Assembly: GCA_009777245.1 (NCBI GenBank)
Contig: WRMF01000009.1
Span: 1-64,000, forward strand
Length of the DNA stretch: 64,000 bases
From: Betaproteobacteria bacterium
GTDB lineage: Bacteria; Pseudomonadota; Gammaproteobacteria; Burkholderiales; Rhodocyclaceae
Direction of reading: 5' to 3'
Each line of letters begins with the position of its first letter. Position 1 is the first letter of the stretch. A model generated the notes under the pieces. That model ran no database searches. It had not been told where the DNA came from and worked only from the letters and a program-made list of their open reading frames with translations. The position numbers were made by a program, and so were the translations under genes. Of the stretch, positions 31,728-41,116 are shown piece after piece.

Positions 31728-33104
31728 TTATATCTTTCCCTGCTTCAGTTGATACCAGTCGAAATGGCGAGTACTCAACATGATGGCGGCAAGGGCTGCG
31801 AAGAGAAGCAGGCTGCCCATGAGCAATGCCGTATCTTCCAGTTGCAGGATGGCGTAGAGTGTCCCGTAGAGGGCGGCAAGCCCGCCGCCAAAGGATGCGG
31901 CTATGCGGCTGGAGCCGAACACTCCGGCAAGGTAGATGACGATTAGCCCGATACAGGCGACAGCGCCCGCAAGGTAAGCCCAGGCAAACGGCAGATGCTC
32001 GGAAAGCGCGATCAGAAGCAGGAAGAAGATGGATAGCGACAAACCCACCAGCGCGTACTGCATGATGTGCATCGGGCGACGGCGCAGGGCTTCGCCGATG
32101 AAGAACGCGGCAAAGGTCAGCACGATGAAGAGGCTGCCGTATTTCACCGCCCGTTCCGCTTGCAGGTAGATGTTGACAGGTTCAATGAACCTTATTGTCA
32201 AGGCTTCTCCTCGTTGATTATCGAGAGCATGATCCAGATTGCGCGAGAGTTGCGAAATTTCCCATTCCGAGGTGAAACCCGCCGCGTTGATCTCGTGCTT
32301 GCGCGGCAGGAAACGCCCCCCGAAGCTCGGATGCTTCCAGTCGGAAGTCAATGCGACAATGTTGTTCTCTGCCGTGGGCGCGATGGCCAGGGCTTCTGTG
32401 CCGGTCAGCTTCAACGGGAAAGAGAAAGCGATATTGCGCGCCTGGTCAGGAAGCCACGCGCCGAGGTTGATCTCCAGGCGGCTGCCGCTCATCACCGCCT
32501 CAAAACGCTTGTCGTTCGGCGTCCTGAAATGCAGCGTCCTTCCGTTGACAAGCACATCCGGGTCGGAAGCAAAGCCGCGCAGATCGGAAACGCTGAACAG
32601 GATCGCAGCTCTGGCGTCCATGAATTCGCTTCCATCCGTGATTTTTATCATGTCGGCGGGCGCCTCAAACATGCCTTCTGCCTCGGCATCAAGATGAAAC
32701 AGCCTCGCCTGATAAATGCCGCGCTTACGAAGTTCTACACCGGCGTTGCCCCGGATCGTCAGCCTTTTTGCCGGGATGTACACAACCCGTTCATTGACCT
32801 TGGCTGCTTCTGTGGCTATCGTGCCTGATTTTGAGTCATAGTAGCTTCTCTCAGGAGTTTTCGTCCGATAATGAACCGCCAGAACCGGCCCGATCACGGT
32901 TTGCGATGATGCGGCGGCGCTTGCGATATCCTCTGTCACCTGATCCTGATACCATGCGCGGGAGCTGACCTGATCCTCGACAAGTCCCAACGGAATCATC
33001 AGAAGCAAGGTCAAAAAGAGTACGCCGACAAACTTTGCCGTTAGAGAGGAGCGTAAGTTGCGGAATTTTTCCAGATTTGTTGCGTTTGCAGAATGCGTTT
33101 CCAT
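31728..33104 (-). CDS. creD: Inner membrane protein CreD
   Basis: The ATG at 33104 is preceded by CAGGAG and gives 458 residues. One N-terminal helix (FVGVLFLTLLLMIPLGLV) leads into a large periplasmic region (residues 50-310) with the family blocks RAWYQDQVTEDIASA, PVLAVHYRTKTPE and RGIYQARLFHLDAEAEG. Five to six C-terminal helices follow (YALVGLSLSIFFLLLIALSE, HLPFAWAYLAGAVACIGLIV). CreD belongs to the CreBC regulon and affects envelope stress and beta-lactam tolerance in other bacteria; its molecular role is unclear. It is divergent from creB with a cre-tag between them. Confidence 0.9.
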   Translation of the reverse strand: METHSANATNLEKFRNLRSSLTAKFVGVLFLTLLLMIPLGLVEDQVSSRAWYQDQVTEDIASAAASSQTVIGPVLAVHYRTKTPERSYYDSKSGTIATEAAKVNERVVYIPAKRLTIRGNAGVELRKRGIYQARLFHLDAEAEGMFEAPADMIKITDGSEFMDARAAILFSVSDLRGFASDPDVLVNGRTLHFRTPNDKRFEAVMSGSRLEINLGAWLPDQARNIAFSFPLKLTGTEALAIAPTAENNIVALTSDWKHPSFGGRFLPRKHEINAAGFTSEWEISQLSRNLDHALDNQRGEALTIRFIEPVNIYLQAERAVKYGSLFIVLTFAAFFIGEALRRRPMHIMQYALVGLSLSIFFLLLIALSEHLPFAWAYLAGAVACIGLIVIYLAGVFGSSRIAASFGGGLAALYGTLYAILQLEDTALLMGSLLLFAALAAIMLSTRHFDWYQLKQGKI

Positions 33105-33215
33105 GTCAATCTCCTGTTTGTGGATAAACGCGCCGGAAACGGATTTTTCCGACCGACGCGAGGCAGAGCATAAAACGCTTATGTGAACAGCCAAGGAAGT
33201 CGGCGTGTGGCAGAT

Positions 33216-33231
33216 GTGAAGCGAGCGTGAA
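33216..33231 (-). promoter_or_regulatory. Perfect cre-tag (CreB-binding direct repeat) upstream of creD
   Basis: On the minus strand the sequence is TTCACGCTCGCTTCAC, exactly the known CreB site TTCAC-N6-TTCAC. It lies 112 bases before the creD ATG and 42 bases before the divergent creB ATG. A further single TTCAC occurs at about 33183-33187 and a TATGCT-like -10 near 33170 on the same strand. Confidence 0.8.
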
Positions 33232-33272
33232 ATACTGGCTTTCCATTTTGGAAGCCATTACCATATGACCCC

Positions 33273-33953
33273 ATGAAAATTCTCATAGTTGATGACGAAC
33301 AGGCCATTGCCGACACGCTCCTCTACGCGCTGTCCGCCAACGGCTTTGAGGCCGATAGCTGTATGCTGGGCGGCGAGGCAATCAATCGCGCGGCAAGCGG
33401 AGATTACGCGCTTGTCGTTCTTGACGTAGGTCTGCCGGACATGAACGGCTTTGACGTGTGCCGCGAAGTGCGGCGAAGCTCAAACGTGCCGATTTTGTTC
33501 CTTACCGCGCGAACCGAGGAAGTCGACCGCATAGTCGGGCTGGAACTGGGCGCGGACGATTATGTCTCCAAACCTTTCAGCCCCCGCGAACTGGTTTCGC
33601 GCGTTCGCGCCATCTTGAGACGCGCGCGAAGCCATGAGCCGGAAAATACGCCGAGCGATACTCCGGCGCCTGCATTTCAGGTCGACCGCGAAGGCTTACG
33701 CATCGCCTGCAAAGGGCAATGGCTAAACCTCACCCGCTATGAAACCCTGTTGCTCATTTGCCTGCTCGAACACCCGGGGCGCGTCTACTCCCGCGCCGCG
33801 CTGATGGACAAGGTGTGGACGGATGCCGAAGAAACCGTGGATCGCACCGTCGACACCCACATCAAGACCCTGCGCGCCAAACTGCGAGCCGCCCTCTCCG
33901 GTAAAGACCCAATCGTCACTCATCGCGGCCTCGGCTATAGCATTGACCTTTGA
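33273..33953 (+). CDS. creB: Response regulator CreB (OmpR family)
   Basis: The 226-residue protein has a receiver domain (acidic pair in VDDEQ, phosphoacceptor Asp51 in VVLDVGLPDMNG, Lys in YVSKPFSPREL) and an OmpR-type winged-helix domain (LNLTRYETLLLICLLEHPGR, then SRAALMDKVWTDAEETVDRT and VDTHIKTLRAKLR). Its place opposite creD, with a cre-tag between, identifies it as CreB rather than another OmpR-type regulator. The cognate sensor gene creC normally follows directly, but no kinase follows here. Confidence 0.88.
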   Translation: MKILIVDDEQAIADTLLYALSANGFEADSCMLGGEAINRAASGDYALVVLDVGLPDMNGFDVCREVRRSSNVPILFLTARTEEVDRIVGLELGADDYVSKPFSPRELVSRVRAILRRARSHEPENTPSDTPAPAFQVDREGLRIACKGQWLNLTRYETLLLICLLEHPGRVYSRAALMDKVWTDAEETVDRTVDTHIKTLRAKLRAALSGKDPIVTHRGLGYSIDL

Positions 33954-34226
33954 TATTGACGCTTGAACGACTACTTTTTCCAGGCTATGGTTTCCTGAAA
34001 ATAACGAGACTATCAGGGTGCTAACTACGCCGCAAGCGGGAGAGTGTGACCACTCGCTGCGTAGCCAAAGGCCGGGAGATGGGAGTGCAGCGCTCTCCCT
34101 GACAGTTGCGTTATTTACAGAAACAACTATGGTAATTCACATAATTTCGGGATATTTATACGAATCACTATATACGGAAGGCAATATACCTGCAACCCCG
34201 CGCCCGCCCTAGCGGGCAGGGGGTTG
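33954..34226. other. Spacer after creB where creC would be expected
   Basis: No sensor-kinase frame is present. The spacer contains partial copies of the dispersed repeat (CGCAAGCGGGAGAGTG near 34029 and CTGCGTAGCCAAAGGC near 34055) and A+T-rich sequence. It may be the scar of a deletion, but no kinase fragment is recognisable. Confidence 0.6.
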
Positions 34227-34898
34227 CTATCGCTTTGCCGCAAGGGTATAACTCTCGTCAATCCGGCAAAAGATTTCTTCTACGGGAACGGAACCGTCAA
34301 GACATATCGTAAGCCAATGTCTTTTGTTCATGTGATACCCCGGAAAATAGTTCTTTCCATCCACCAAAGCATCTATATCTTCCGGTTTGCCTCGCAAATC
34401 AATGATGTCAACCATGCCCTCTTCGTCCAGTCCCAATTTTTTCCTTGACACAATCAGCAGGACGGCATACCACTTCGCATTGTCCTGCCGCCGGAAAACC
34501 GCGCTGCCCGGAAATTTCCACAAGAATTGAAGTTCATCCCGATATTTGTCCCTGACATATTGAATAACCTGTCTTGCGTCCTCGCTTTTGAACACATCGG
34601 GTTCAAAGCAGTCATCGGCAATCCTGACAAGCAGATTTTCGTATTCCTGCCGAACCCTGCCGACAAATTCGCCGCTTGTATTCGGGAGACGATGGAGCAC
34701 ATAGGCATCCTTGAAAACGCTGTCAATCACTTTAGCCGACACTTTTCCATCTTTTGTTACAGTAACAATCATTTCGAATTGACCGTCAATTAAATCAGTG
34801 GAATAGGTGTACGCGCTCTCGTTTTCAGAAAACCCAAAAGCGATAAGCAGCTCGACCTTCATTTTCCGGTCTTTGAACAAAGCCTCTATATCTGTCAT
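34227..34898 (-). CDS. YjbR/MmcQ-like protein
   Basis: The 223-residue protein has two parts. The C-terminal half (about 105-220) fits the YjbR/MmcQ fold: FLWKFPGSAVFRRQDNAKWY, GLDEEGMVDIIDLRG, PGYHMNKRHWLTICLDGSVP and EIFCRIDESYTLA. The N-terminal half (IEALFKDRKMKVELLIAFGF, FEMIVTVTKDGKVSAKVID) resembles a helical/beta extension seen in some family members. The fold is CyaY-like and has been linked to DNA binding, without a defined role. No co-transcribed neighbour. Confidence 0.75.
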   Translation of the reverse strand: MTDIEALFKDRKMKVELLIAFGFSENESAYTYSTDLIDGQFEMIVTVTKDGKVSAKVIDSVFKDAYVLHRLPNTSGEFVGRVRQEYENLLVRIADDCFEPDVFKSEDARQVIQYVRDKYRDELQFLWKFPGSAVFRRQDNAKWYAVLLIVSRKKLGLDEEGMVDIIDLRGKPEDIDALVDGKNYFPGYHMNKRHWLTICLDGSVPVEEIFCRIDESYTLAAKR

Positions 34899-35112
34899 GG
34901 GATTCAGTCCATATACACTTTTTCTTCAAGCTGAAAGCTGGTTTGGTAAGCCCTCTCCCCCGACCCCTCTCCCATAAATGGGAGAGGGGAGACATCCACG
35001 CTCTGCTTGCTGTTGTCCCCTCTCCCACTCGCTTTGATGCCACTCGCGGCGTAGCCAAAGGCAGGGAGTGTGTGCGTAAAATGTACTCACTTGAACCGAA
35101 ACCGCTATGCTG
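34899..35112 (-). repeat. Dispersed repeat, copy between the YjbR-like gene and argH
   Basis: It runs in reverse orientation to the copy at 60691: TTCGGTTCAAGTGAGTACAT, TTACGCACACACTCCCTGCC and TTTGGCTACGCCGCGAGTGG at its right end, then blocks of CCCTCTCCC hairpins to the left. It probably follows or replaces the 3' ends of argH and its neighbour, and contains no gene. Confidence 0.75.
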
Positions 35113-36510
35113 TCACTCTGCGCCTAACCTTTTACGCGCCCGATCAATAGCGGCGTTGACCTGTTCAGGCGCGGTTCCGCCTATGTGGTTACGGGCAGCG
35201 AGTGAGCCTGTAACTGTTAGCGCGAAAAACACATCCTCATCAATCAGGGGAGAAAATTCCTTGAGTTGCGGCAAGGTCAAGTCCGGCAAATCAACCCCCT
35301 GCTTATCGGCAAACTTGACGACACTGCCCACGACGGCATGAGCGTCCCGAAAAGGCATTCCCCGCTTCACCAGATAATCCGCGAGGTCTGTAGCGGTAGC
35401 AAAACCCGCATGAAGCGCCTCTTTCATTCTGTACGCAACCACCGTTATGCCGGTTCCCATCATGTCCGCGAAAATTGCGAGGGTGTCCGTCAAGGTGTCC
35501 AGAGTATCGAACAGCGGTTCCTTGTCCTCCTGATTGTCCTTGTTATAAGCAAGCGGCTGGCCTTTCATAAGGGTCAGGAGCGCCATGAGATTGCCATTTA
35601 CCCGCCCGGTCTTGCCGCGCGCCAACTCCGGCACGTCCGGGTTCTTCTTCTGTGGCATGATCGAAGAGCCGGTGCAGAAACGATCCGCAATGCGGATAAA
35701 CCCTACCTGCGGATTCATCCATAGCACCAATTCCTCGGAAAGACGGGAGATATGGGTCATACAGAGCGCGGCGGCGGCAGAAAACTCAATGGCAAAATCC
35801 CGGTCGGATACCGCGTCAAGCGAATTTTCGCAAACCGCCTCAAACCCCAGTTCAACGGCGACAGATTCCCGATCAATCGGATAAGTCGTGCCCGCCAGAG
35901 CCGCCGCGCCCAGCGGCAGGCGGTTTACGCGCCGTCGGCAATCACGGAGACGCTCGGAATCGCGCCAGAACATCTCGAAATAAGCCAGCATGTGATGCCC
36001 GAAAGTAACGGGCTGCGCTACCTGAAGGTGGGTAAAGCCGGGCATCGGCGTTGCCGCTTCCCGCTCGGCAAGCGTAACGAGAGCTTCCTGAAACAATTTC
36101 AGCAAATCAAGCAGGCAATCTATTCCGTCGCGCAGATAAAGGCGGATGTCGGTCGCCACCTGATCGTTACGGGAACGTCCGGTATGCAGGCGTTTGCCCG
36201 CCTCGCCCACAAGCGCGGTCAAGCGTTTTTCGATGTTGAGATGTACGTCTTCAAAGTCAAGCGACCATTCAAAGCGCCCGGATTCGATCTCGGCCTCTAC
36301 AAGCGCCATGCCGCGCTCAATGTCGGCCAAATCGTTTTCGCTTAAAATACCTTGCCGCGCAAGCATTCGGGCGTGCGCGATCGAGGCGCGTATGTCCTGC
36401 CGCCACATGCGTTTGTCGAAATGGACAGAAGCGGTATAACGCTTGACAATATAGGAAACGGGTTCAGAAAAAACCCCGTCCCATGTATATTGCTGGGATG
36501 GATTGTTCAT
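35113..36510 (-). CDS. argH: Argininosuccinate lyase ArgH
   Basis: ArgH splits argininosuccinate to arginine and fumarate. The 465-residue protein shows the superfamily signature [20 protein letters not shown] with the catalytic serine loop, plus [58 protein letters not shown] and [18 protein letters not shown]. Length is standard. It is divergent from the histidine kinase gene with only 32 bases between starts, so the promoters must overlap. Confidence 0.97.
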   Translation of the reverse strand: MNNPSQQYTWDGVFSEPVSYIVKRYTASVHFDKRMWRQDIRASIAHARMLARQGILSENDLADIERGMALVEAEIESGRFEWSLDFEDVHLNIEKRLTALVGEAGKRLHTGRSRNDQVATDIRLYLRDGIDCLLDLLKLFQEALVTLAEREAATPMPGFTHLQVAQPVTFGHHMLAYFEMFWRDSERLRDCRRRVNRLPLGAAALAGTTYPIDRESVAVELGFEAVCENSLDAVSDRDFAIEFSAAAALCMTHISRLSEELVLWMNPQVGFIRIADRFCTGSSIMPQKKNPDVPELARGKTGRVNGNLMALLTLMKGQPLAYNKDNQEDKEPLFDTLDTLTDTLAIFADMMGTGITVVAYRMKEALHAGFATATDLADYLVKRGMPFRDAHAVVGSVVKFADKQGVDLPDLTLPQLKEFSPLIDEDVFFALTVTGSLAARNHIGGTAPEQVNAAIDRARKRLGAE

Positions 36511-36542
36511 GCGACTTTTGACCTGAAAGGAAAGATTAGGAA

Positions 36543-37559
36543 ATGGGCAGTATACGGCAAAAACACCCCCTGCCGGATTGGCGCAACCTGGGCGTTATCT
36601 TCCGCGTCGCTCTGGCAGCCAATCTCTTTTCCATCGGAGCCGCGCTGGCCAGCGCAAACAGTATGCAAAGCTGGATCGGGCATGTTTTGGTAAATTCGGC
36701 CTGGGTCGAGCCTATGCTGTTCATCAATCTTCCGTTGCTGGCAATCTTCCGCGATCTCCTATGGCGCTGTCCGCCCCGTCTCGCGCAAGCCTTCGTCCTC
36801 TTTCTTGTCGGAGCTTCCGCCATGCTCCTGCATGACGGCATGTATTTCCTCGCGCTTATTGAATCCACCGACATCTGGCGTTCCTGTCTCATGGCGGTCA
36901 CGGTCGCCGCCTGTCTGCTCTTTTATTTTGAACTGCGAGCGGAAGCCTTGTCGCCGCGTCTGGAAGAAGCGCGTCTCTCCGCATTGAATGCCAGAATCCG
37001 CCCGCATTTTTTCTTCAATGCCCTGAATACGGTACTGGCCCTGATGAGAAGCGACCCGAAGAATGCGGAAAATGTTCTGGAAAACCTAGCCGAACTCTTT
37101 CGCTCTCTCCTTAAAACCCCGCGCGAACTCGTGCCGCTCTCGGAAGAAATCGCCCTCGGACGCCGGTATCTCGAAATAGAAAAGCTGCGCCTGGGAGAGC
37201 GTTTGCGCGTTTTTTGGGAAGTGGAAGCATTGCCTGAAGACATGCGAGTGCCGCCCCTGATTTTGCAACCCCTGCTGGAGAACGCCGTCTATCACGGCGT
37301 TGAACCTTCGGACAAGGGGGGCGAAATCCGTGTTCGCATAAGTCTGTCAGGCGATTTTTTCCAGCTTGAAATAACCAACAGCGCCGTTAGCGCCGATCGC
37401 AATCCTTCCGGCAATCATATGGCGCTGGACAACATTCGCCAACGCCTTGACCTCTATTACGACATGGAAGCCCGGCTTGAACGTCACGCAACCAATGATC
37501 GCTATCAGGTACGCATCATCCTGCCCCGACGGGCAAGCGATCTCTCCCTGCCGGGGTAG
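36543..37559 (+). CDS. LytS/YehU-type sensor histidine kinase (AlgZ/FimS-like)
   Basis: The 338-residue protein has an N-terminal membrane region with about four helices (residues 17-125) and a His_kinase domain of the LytS type: [20 protein letters not shown] with the phospho-acceptor His155, [37 protein letters not shown] and the ATPase segment [20 protein letters not shown]. Divergence from argH matches the algZ-algR locus of many beta- and gammaproteobacteria. The partner regulator with a LytTR domain (AlgR) does not follow: the next gene is ahpC after 702 repeat-rich bases. Confidence 0.88.
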   Translation: MGSIRQKHPLPDWRNLGVIFRVALAANLFSIGAALASANSMQSWIGHVLVNSAWVEPMLFINLPLLAIFRDLLWRCPPRLAQAFVLFLVGASAMLLHDGMYFLALIESTDIWRSCLMAVTVAACLLFYFELRAEALSPRLEEARLSALNARIRPHFFFNALNTVLALMRSDPKNAENVLENLAELFRSLLKTPRELVPLSEEIALGRRYLEIEKLRLGERLRVFWEVEALPEDMRVPPLILQPLLENAVYHGVEPSDKGGEIRVRISLSGDFFQLEITNSAVSADRNPSGNHMALDNIRQRLDLYYDMEARLERHATNDRYQVRIILPRRASDLSLPG

Positions 37560-38261
37560 GTATAGTGATCTGCGTTTTTTTCGTAGGGCGTACAGGAGAG
37601 GGAGAGCCTCGCACACCCAATCAATCGTCATTCCCGCGCAGGCGGGAATCCAGGTGAGCCTTTCCGCACCGATAGCGCCGTACTGGATTCCCGCCTGCGC
37701 GGGAATGACGAGCGGGTTAATCTCTGTGCGAAAGAGTGACCGCGCCGCTGTAGGGGTTAAAAATTTTTAACCCCTAAGTCACAAACGGGCGAAGGGCGTT
37801 GTAGGGGCGAATAATTATTCGCCCCTACGGCAGCGACGCGGCGCGGGGCGGCAAAGCAGCGTTGGTGTTAGCTCCCTTTTTAAAGGGGATTGCTCACTTT
37901 ATATTGATTTTTTTGTACTGTTTTTGATGAAAGAACAGTAAGAGGGTATCGCTTAATGCCTCAAGGCTTTTGCTGTATCTCTTCCTCTTCCTGTTAAATC
38001 TGGCAAGGTTATTCCCTGATACTGCTGTTGATACTCTCTATCAAGCGCGGATTTCCCTGGCGCTATTCTGCGTAGCTTTGGTATCCCTACAATAGCATTC
38101 CACAAACATATGCTCACGCTTCAATAGCCAAGGTCTATCGCAGGCATGAACAAAAATAATTGGCATAAAAGGAAAAAGCCTTTTACCATGCCGCCCATAC
38201 GTTCTGTTTCGGTCATTCGCCGGTTCATGGCGTTCTTTCTCAACCATTCAAGGAGCCTTCG
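37560..38261. repeat. Repeat-rich region between the kinase gene and ahpC
   Basis: It holds an inverted REP-like pair (37627-37710; outer arms CGTCATTCCCGCGCAGGCGG and complement), a perfect 26-base palindrome (37751-37776, TAGGGGTTAAAAA and its complement) and a perfect 28-base palindrome (37801-37828, half GTAGGGGCGAATAA). From 37870 to 38261 the DNA is A+T-richer with no repeats noted, and presumably includes the ahpC promoter, though I cannot point to its boxes. No gene is supported. Confidence 0.75.
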
Positions 38262-38828
38262 ATGCACACTCTTATCAATACTGAAATTCTTCCCTTCAAA
38301 GCCCAGGCTTTTCAAGCCGGCAAGTTCCTCGAAGTCACGGAAGCCACGCTGAAAGGCAAGTGGTCTGTCGTTTTCTTCTATCCTGCCGACTTCACGTTCG
38401 TATGTCCCACCGAGCTTGGCGATCTGGCCGATAGTTACGCCGAGTTCCAGAAACTCGGCGTGGAAATCTACGCTGTTTCCACCGATACCCATTTCGCCCA
38501 CAAAGCCTGGCACGATACATCGGACACCGTCCGGAAAATCCAATTCCCGATGGTGGGCGACCCTACCGGCGCGATCAGCCGTAATTTCGGCGTGATGATC
38601 GAGGAGATGGGGCTTGCCGAGCGCGGCACTTTCGTAATCAATCCCGAAGGCAGGATTCAGGTCATCGAAATCAACGCTGGCAACATAGGGCGCAGCGCGG
38701 AAGAATTGCTACGCAAGATCAAGGCGGCGCAATATGTGGCCAAAAACCCCGGCGAAGTCTGCCCGGCCAAATGGAAAGAGGGCGAAAAGACCCTGAAGCC
38801 CGGACTTGATCTGGTCGGCAAAATCTGA
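38262..38828 (+). CDS. ahpC: Alkyl hydroperoxide reductase peroxidase subunit AhpC
   Basis: AhpC reduces hydrogen peroxide, organic peroxides and peroxynitrite in the cytoplasm. The 188-residue protein is a typical 2-Cys peroxiredoxin: peroxidatic Cys48 in [15 protein letters not shown], resolving Cys167 in GEVCPAKW, and the family stretch [22 protein letters not shown] lies upstream. AhpF (39280) recycles it; the two genes are in the same order as in enterobacteria but are separated by 451 bases of repeats. Confidence 0.97.
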   Translation: MHTLINTEILPFKAQAFQAGKFLEVTEATLKGKWSVVFFYPADFTFVCPTELGDLADSYAEFQKLGVEIYAVSTDTHFAHKAWHDTSDTVRKIQFPMVGDPTGAISRNFGVMIEEMGLAERGTFVINPEGRIQVIEINAGNIGRSAEELLRKIKAAQYVAKNPGEVCPAKWKEGEKTLKPGLDLVGKI

Positions 38829-39279
38829 CGCCTGATCTTCTCCCCCGACCCCTCTCCCGCTCGCGGCGCAGCCACAAGCGGGAGAGGGAAGAAAATTGCC
38901 GCCCTACCCTCGCGGCGAAGCCACTCGCGGCGAAGCCACTCGCGGCGAAGCCACTTGCGGCGAAGCCACTTGCGGCGAAGCCACTCGCGGCGAAGCCACT
39001 TGCGGCGAAGCCACTCGCGGCGAAGCCACTTGCGGCGAAGCCACTTGCGGCGAAGCCACTCGCGGCGAAGCCAAAAGCGGGCTTTGCGTCGCGCTAGGAG
39101 CCAATCCAAGGCCACTTTTTAAAGGTGGCGCCGCAAGGGCGAGGGTTTGTAGGCGGCGCATGATTTTTTGGCGAGACGGGCTATAATTCAGACTCGCTAC
39201 CCTTTCGCCAAGCGGCGGATGAATGCGTAAAACTTACGCAAACGCAATAGCAGATTCTTCAACCGAAAAGGAACGCGCC
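38829..39279. repeat. Spacer between ahpC and ahpF with a dispersed-repeat piece and tandem repeats
   Basis: After ahpC there is a truncated copy of the dispersed repeat (CCCCTCTCCCGCTCGCGGCG to AAGCGGGAGAGGG; 38843-38889), then the 15-bp tandem array described separately, then an unremarkable stretch before ahpF with GCTACCCTTTCGCCAAG. The open frames on both strands here are by-products of the 15-base unit. Confidence 0.7.
38910..39074. repeat. Tandem array of eleven 15-bp units
   Basis: The unit is TCGCGGCGAAGCCAC or TTGCGGCGAAGCCAC; the order of the second base along the array is C C C T T C T C T T C. The final unit ends in AA in place of AC. Because 15 is divisible by 3, both strands stay open and encode 5-residue repeats (RGEAT on plus, SPRVA on minus). 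The unit resembles the CTCGCGGCGTAGCCAC block of the dispersed repeat, so it probably arose by local amplification of it. Confidence 0.92.
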
Positions 39280-40833
39280 ATGCTGGACGATTCTCTCAAG
39301 GAACAAATCAAGGTCTATCTTGAAAAATTGCTCATGCCCATTGAGCTGACCGCTTCTCTGGACGAGAGCGAGGGCGCGCGGCAAATGCGGGAACTGTTGG
39401 AAGAAATTGCTTCCCTGTCCAACAAAATCAAGCTCGGCTTCAACGGCGCGAACCCGCGCCGTCCTTCTTTTTCCGTTGCGGTCATGGGCGAGGTTCCGCG
39501 CATTCACTTTGCGGGCTTGCCGATGGGACACGAATTTACTTCCCTCGTGCTTGCCATCCTGCAAACTGGCGGCGTGCCTCCCAAGCTGGATATTGACACC
39601 ATCGAACAAATCAGGGAGCTTGCCGGTTCTTTCCGTTTTGAGACTTACGTTTCTCTCACTTGCCATAATTGCCCGGAAGTGGTGCAGGCGTTCAACACCA
39701 TGGCCGCCTTGAATCGCGCTTTTGAAGCCACGATGATCGAGGGCGGGGAGTTTCAGCATGAAATCGAGGAAAGGCAGGTAATGGGCGTGCCTGCCGTTTA
39801 TCTGAACGGCGAGCCGTTCGGTTCCGGGCGGATGAGCGTGGAAGAAATCCTCGCCAGGCTGGATACCGGCGCTGCCGAGCGCAAGGCAAAAAAACTCTCG
39901 GAAAAGGAGCCGTTCGATCTGTTGGTGATCGGGGGCGGCCCTGCCGGTTCCGCCGCCGCCATTTATGCGGCGCGTAAGGGTATCAGAACCGGGGTTGCGG
40001 CGCTTCGTCTGGGCGGTCAGGTACTTGATACGCTTGCCATTGAAAATTTTATTTCCGTCGAGCATACCGAAGGGCCGAAACTCGCGCAGGCTCTGGAAGA
40101 GCATATGCGCGCCTATCCGATTGACCTGATGAATCTGGAACAGGCTGAACGCCTGCTCCCCGCCAATGCCGACGGTCTCTTTACCATTCGCCTTGCCAGT
40201 GGCGGGGAATTGAAGAGCAAGGCCGTGGTTCTGGCGGTCGGGGCGCGTTGGCGGGAAATGAACGTGCCCGGCGAAGCCAAATATCGCGCCCGGGGAGTTG
40301 CCTATTGTCCGCATTGCGACGGGCCGTTATTCAAGGGCAAGCGGGTTGCGGTCATCGGCGGCGGTAATTCCGGCGTTGAAGCCGCCATTGATCTGGCGGG
40401 CATTGTCTCTCACGTCACCTTGCTTGAATTTGGCGGCGAGCTTCGCGCCGACGCGGTTTTGCGGAAAAAGCTGGCGAGCCTTGGCAATGTGACTGTGCTG
40501 ACCGAAGCGGAAACGACCGAAGTTCATGGCGACGGGCAAAAAGTGAACGCTTTGTCCTACAAGGATCGGGCAAGCGGTGATCTGCATCGTCTTGATTTGG
40601 AAGGGATTTTCGTGCAAATCGGCCTTCTCCCCAATACGGACTGGTTAAAAGACACGCTGACGCTCGCACCCAACGGTGAAATCGTGATTGATACGCATGG
40701 GCAAACTTCCCTGCCCGGAGTTTTTGCCGCCGGTGATTGCACGACCGTGCCTTACAAACAGATCATCATCGCAATGGGCGAAGGCGCAAAGGCGAGCCTT
40801 GGCGCTTTTGACTATCTGATCCGATCGAGTTGA
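39280..40833 (+). CDS. ahpF: Alkyl hydroperoxide reductase flavoprotein subunit AhpF
   Basis: AhpF uses NADH to reduce AhpC. Domains in order: an N-terminal double-thioredoxin-fold region with the redox pair Cys128/Cys131 (TCHNC), an FAD-binding segment ([20 protein letters not shown]), the thioredoxin-reductase-like redox centre CPHC (Cys343/Cys346), an NAD-binding motif ([18 protein letters not shown]) and the closing FAD motif [14 protein letters not shown]. The ATG at 39280 (MLDDSLKEQ) gives 517 residues, the family length. An upstream in-frame ATG at 39223 is less likely. Confidence 0.96.
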   Translation: MLDDSLKEQIKVYLEKLLMPIELTASLDESEGARQMRELLEEIASLSNKIKLGFNGANPRRPSFSVAVMGEVPRIHFAGLPMGHEFTSLVLAILQTGGVPPKLDIDTIEQIRELAGSFRFETYVSLTCHNCPEVVQAFNTMAALNRAFEATMIEGGEFQHEIEERQVMGVPAVYLNGEPFGSGRMSVEEILARLDTGAAERKAKKLSEKEPFDLLVIGGGPAGSAAAIYAARKGIRTGVAALRLGGQVLDTLAIENFISVEHTEGPKLAQALEEHMRAYPIDLMNLEQAERLLPANADGLFTIRLASGGELKSKAVVLAVGARWREMNVPGEAKYRARGVAYCPHCDGPLFKGKRVAVIGGGNSGVEAAIDLAGIVSHVTLLEFGGELRADAVLRKKLASLGNVTVLTEAETTEVHGDGQKVNALSYKDRASGDLHRLDLEGIFVQIGLLPNTDWLKDTLTLAPNGEIVIDTHGQTSLPGVFAAGDCTTVPYKQIIIAMGEGAKASLGAFDYLIRSS

Positions 40834-41116
40834 CAGGGCGCTTCCCGTCCCCGTCTCAAGGGGAATGAATTGCAAAGCGCGGAAGGAATTGATATTCCCC
40901 CGCGCTTTTGTGCGAGTCGGATGTATCATGAACACGCGTCGAGCGCAATCCTCGCCATTTATGGCGAGGCGAGCGAGACAGTCGTTTTATGGAGCATTGA
41001 GGCTCTCTAACCTGTATCGAGGAATCCCCAGACTTCAGGCCGGGGTGACTCAACACATGCGCATCGTGTATAGTGAGAGCGGCGGCGCACAAAACACTCT
41101 GACTGAAAGATAAAAA

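Noticed and set aside
38910-39074. CRISPR array
   Set aside because: The 15-bp units are directly adjacent with no spacers, and no cas genes are present.
38896-39186. Repeat protein (RGEAT or SPRVA units)
   Set aside because: The frames are open on both strands only because the DNA unit is 15 bases long; there is no ribosome site or flanking domain.
39259-40314. A 351-codon minus-strand frame inside ahpF
   Set aside because: It is antisense to AhpF, whose domains and redox motifs are all present in the plus frame.
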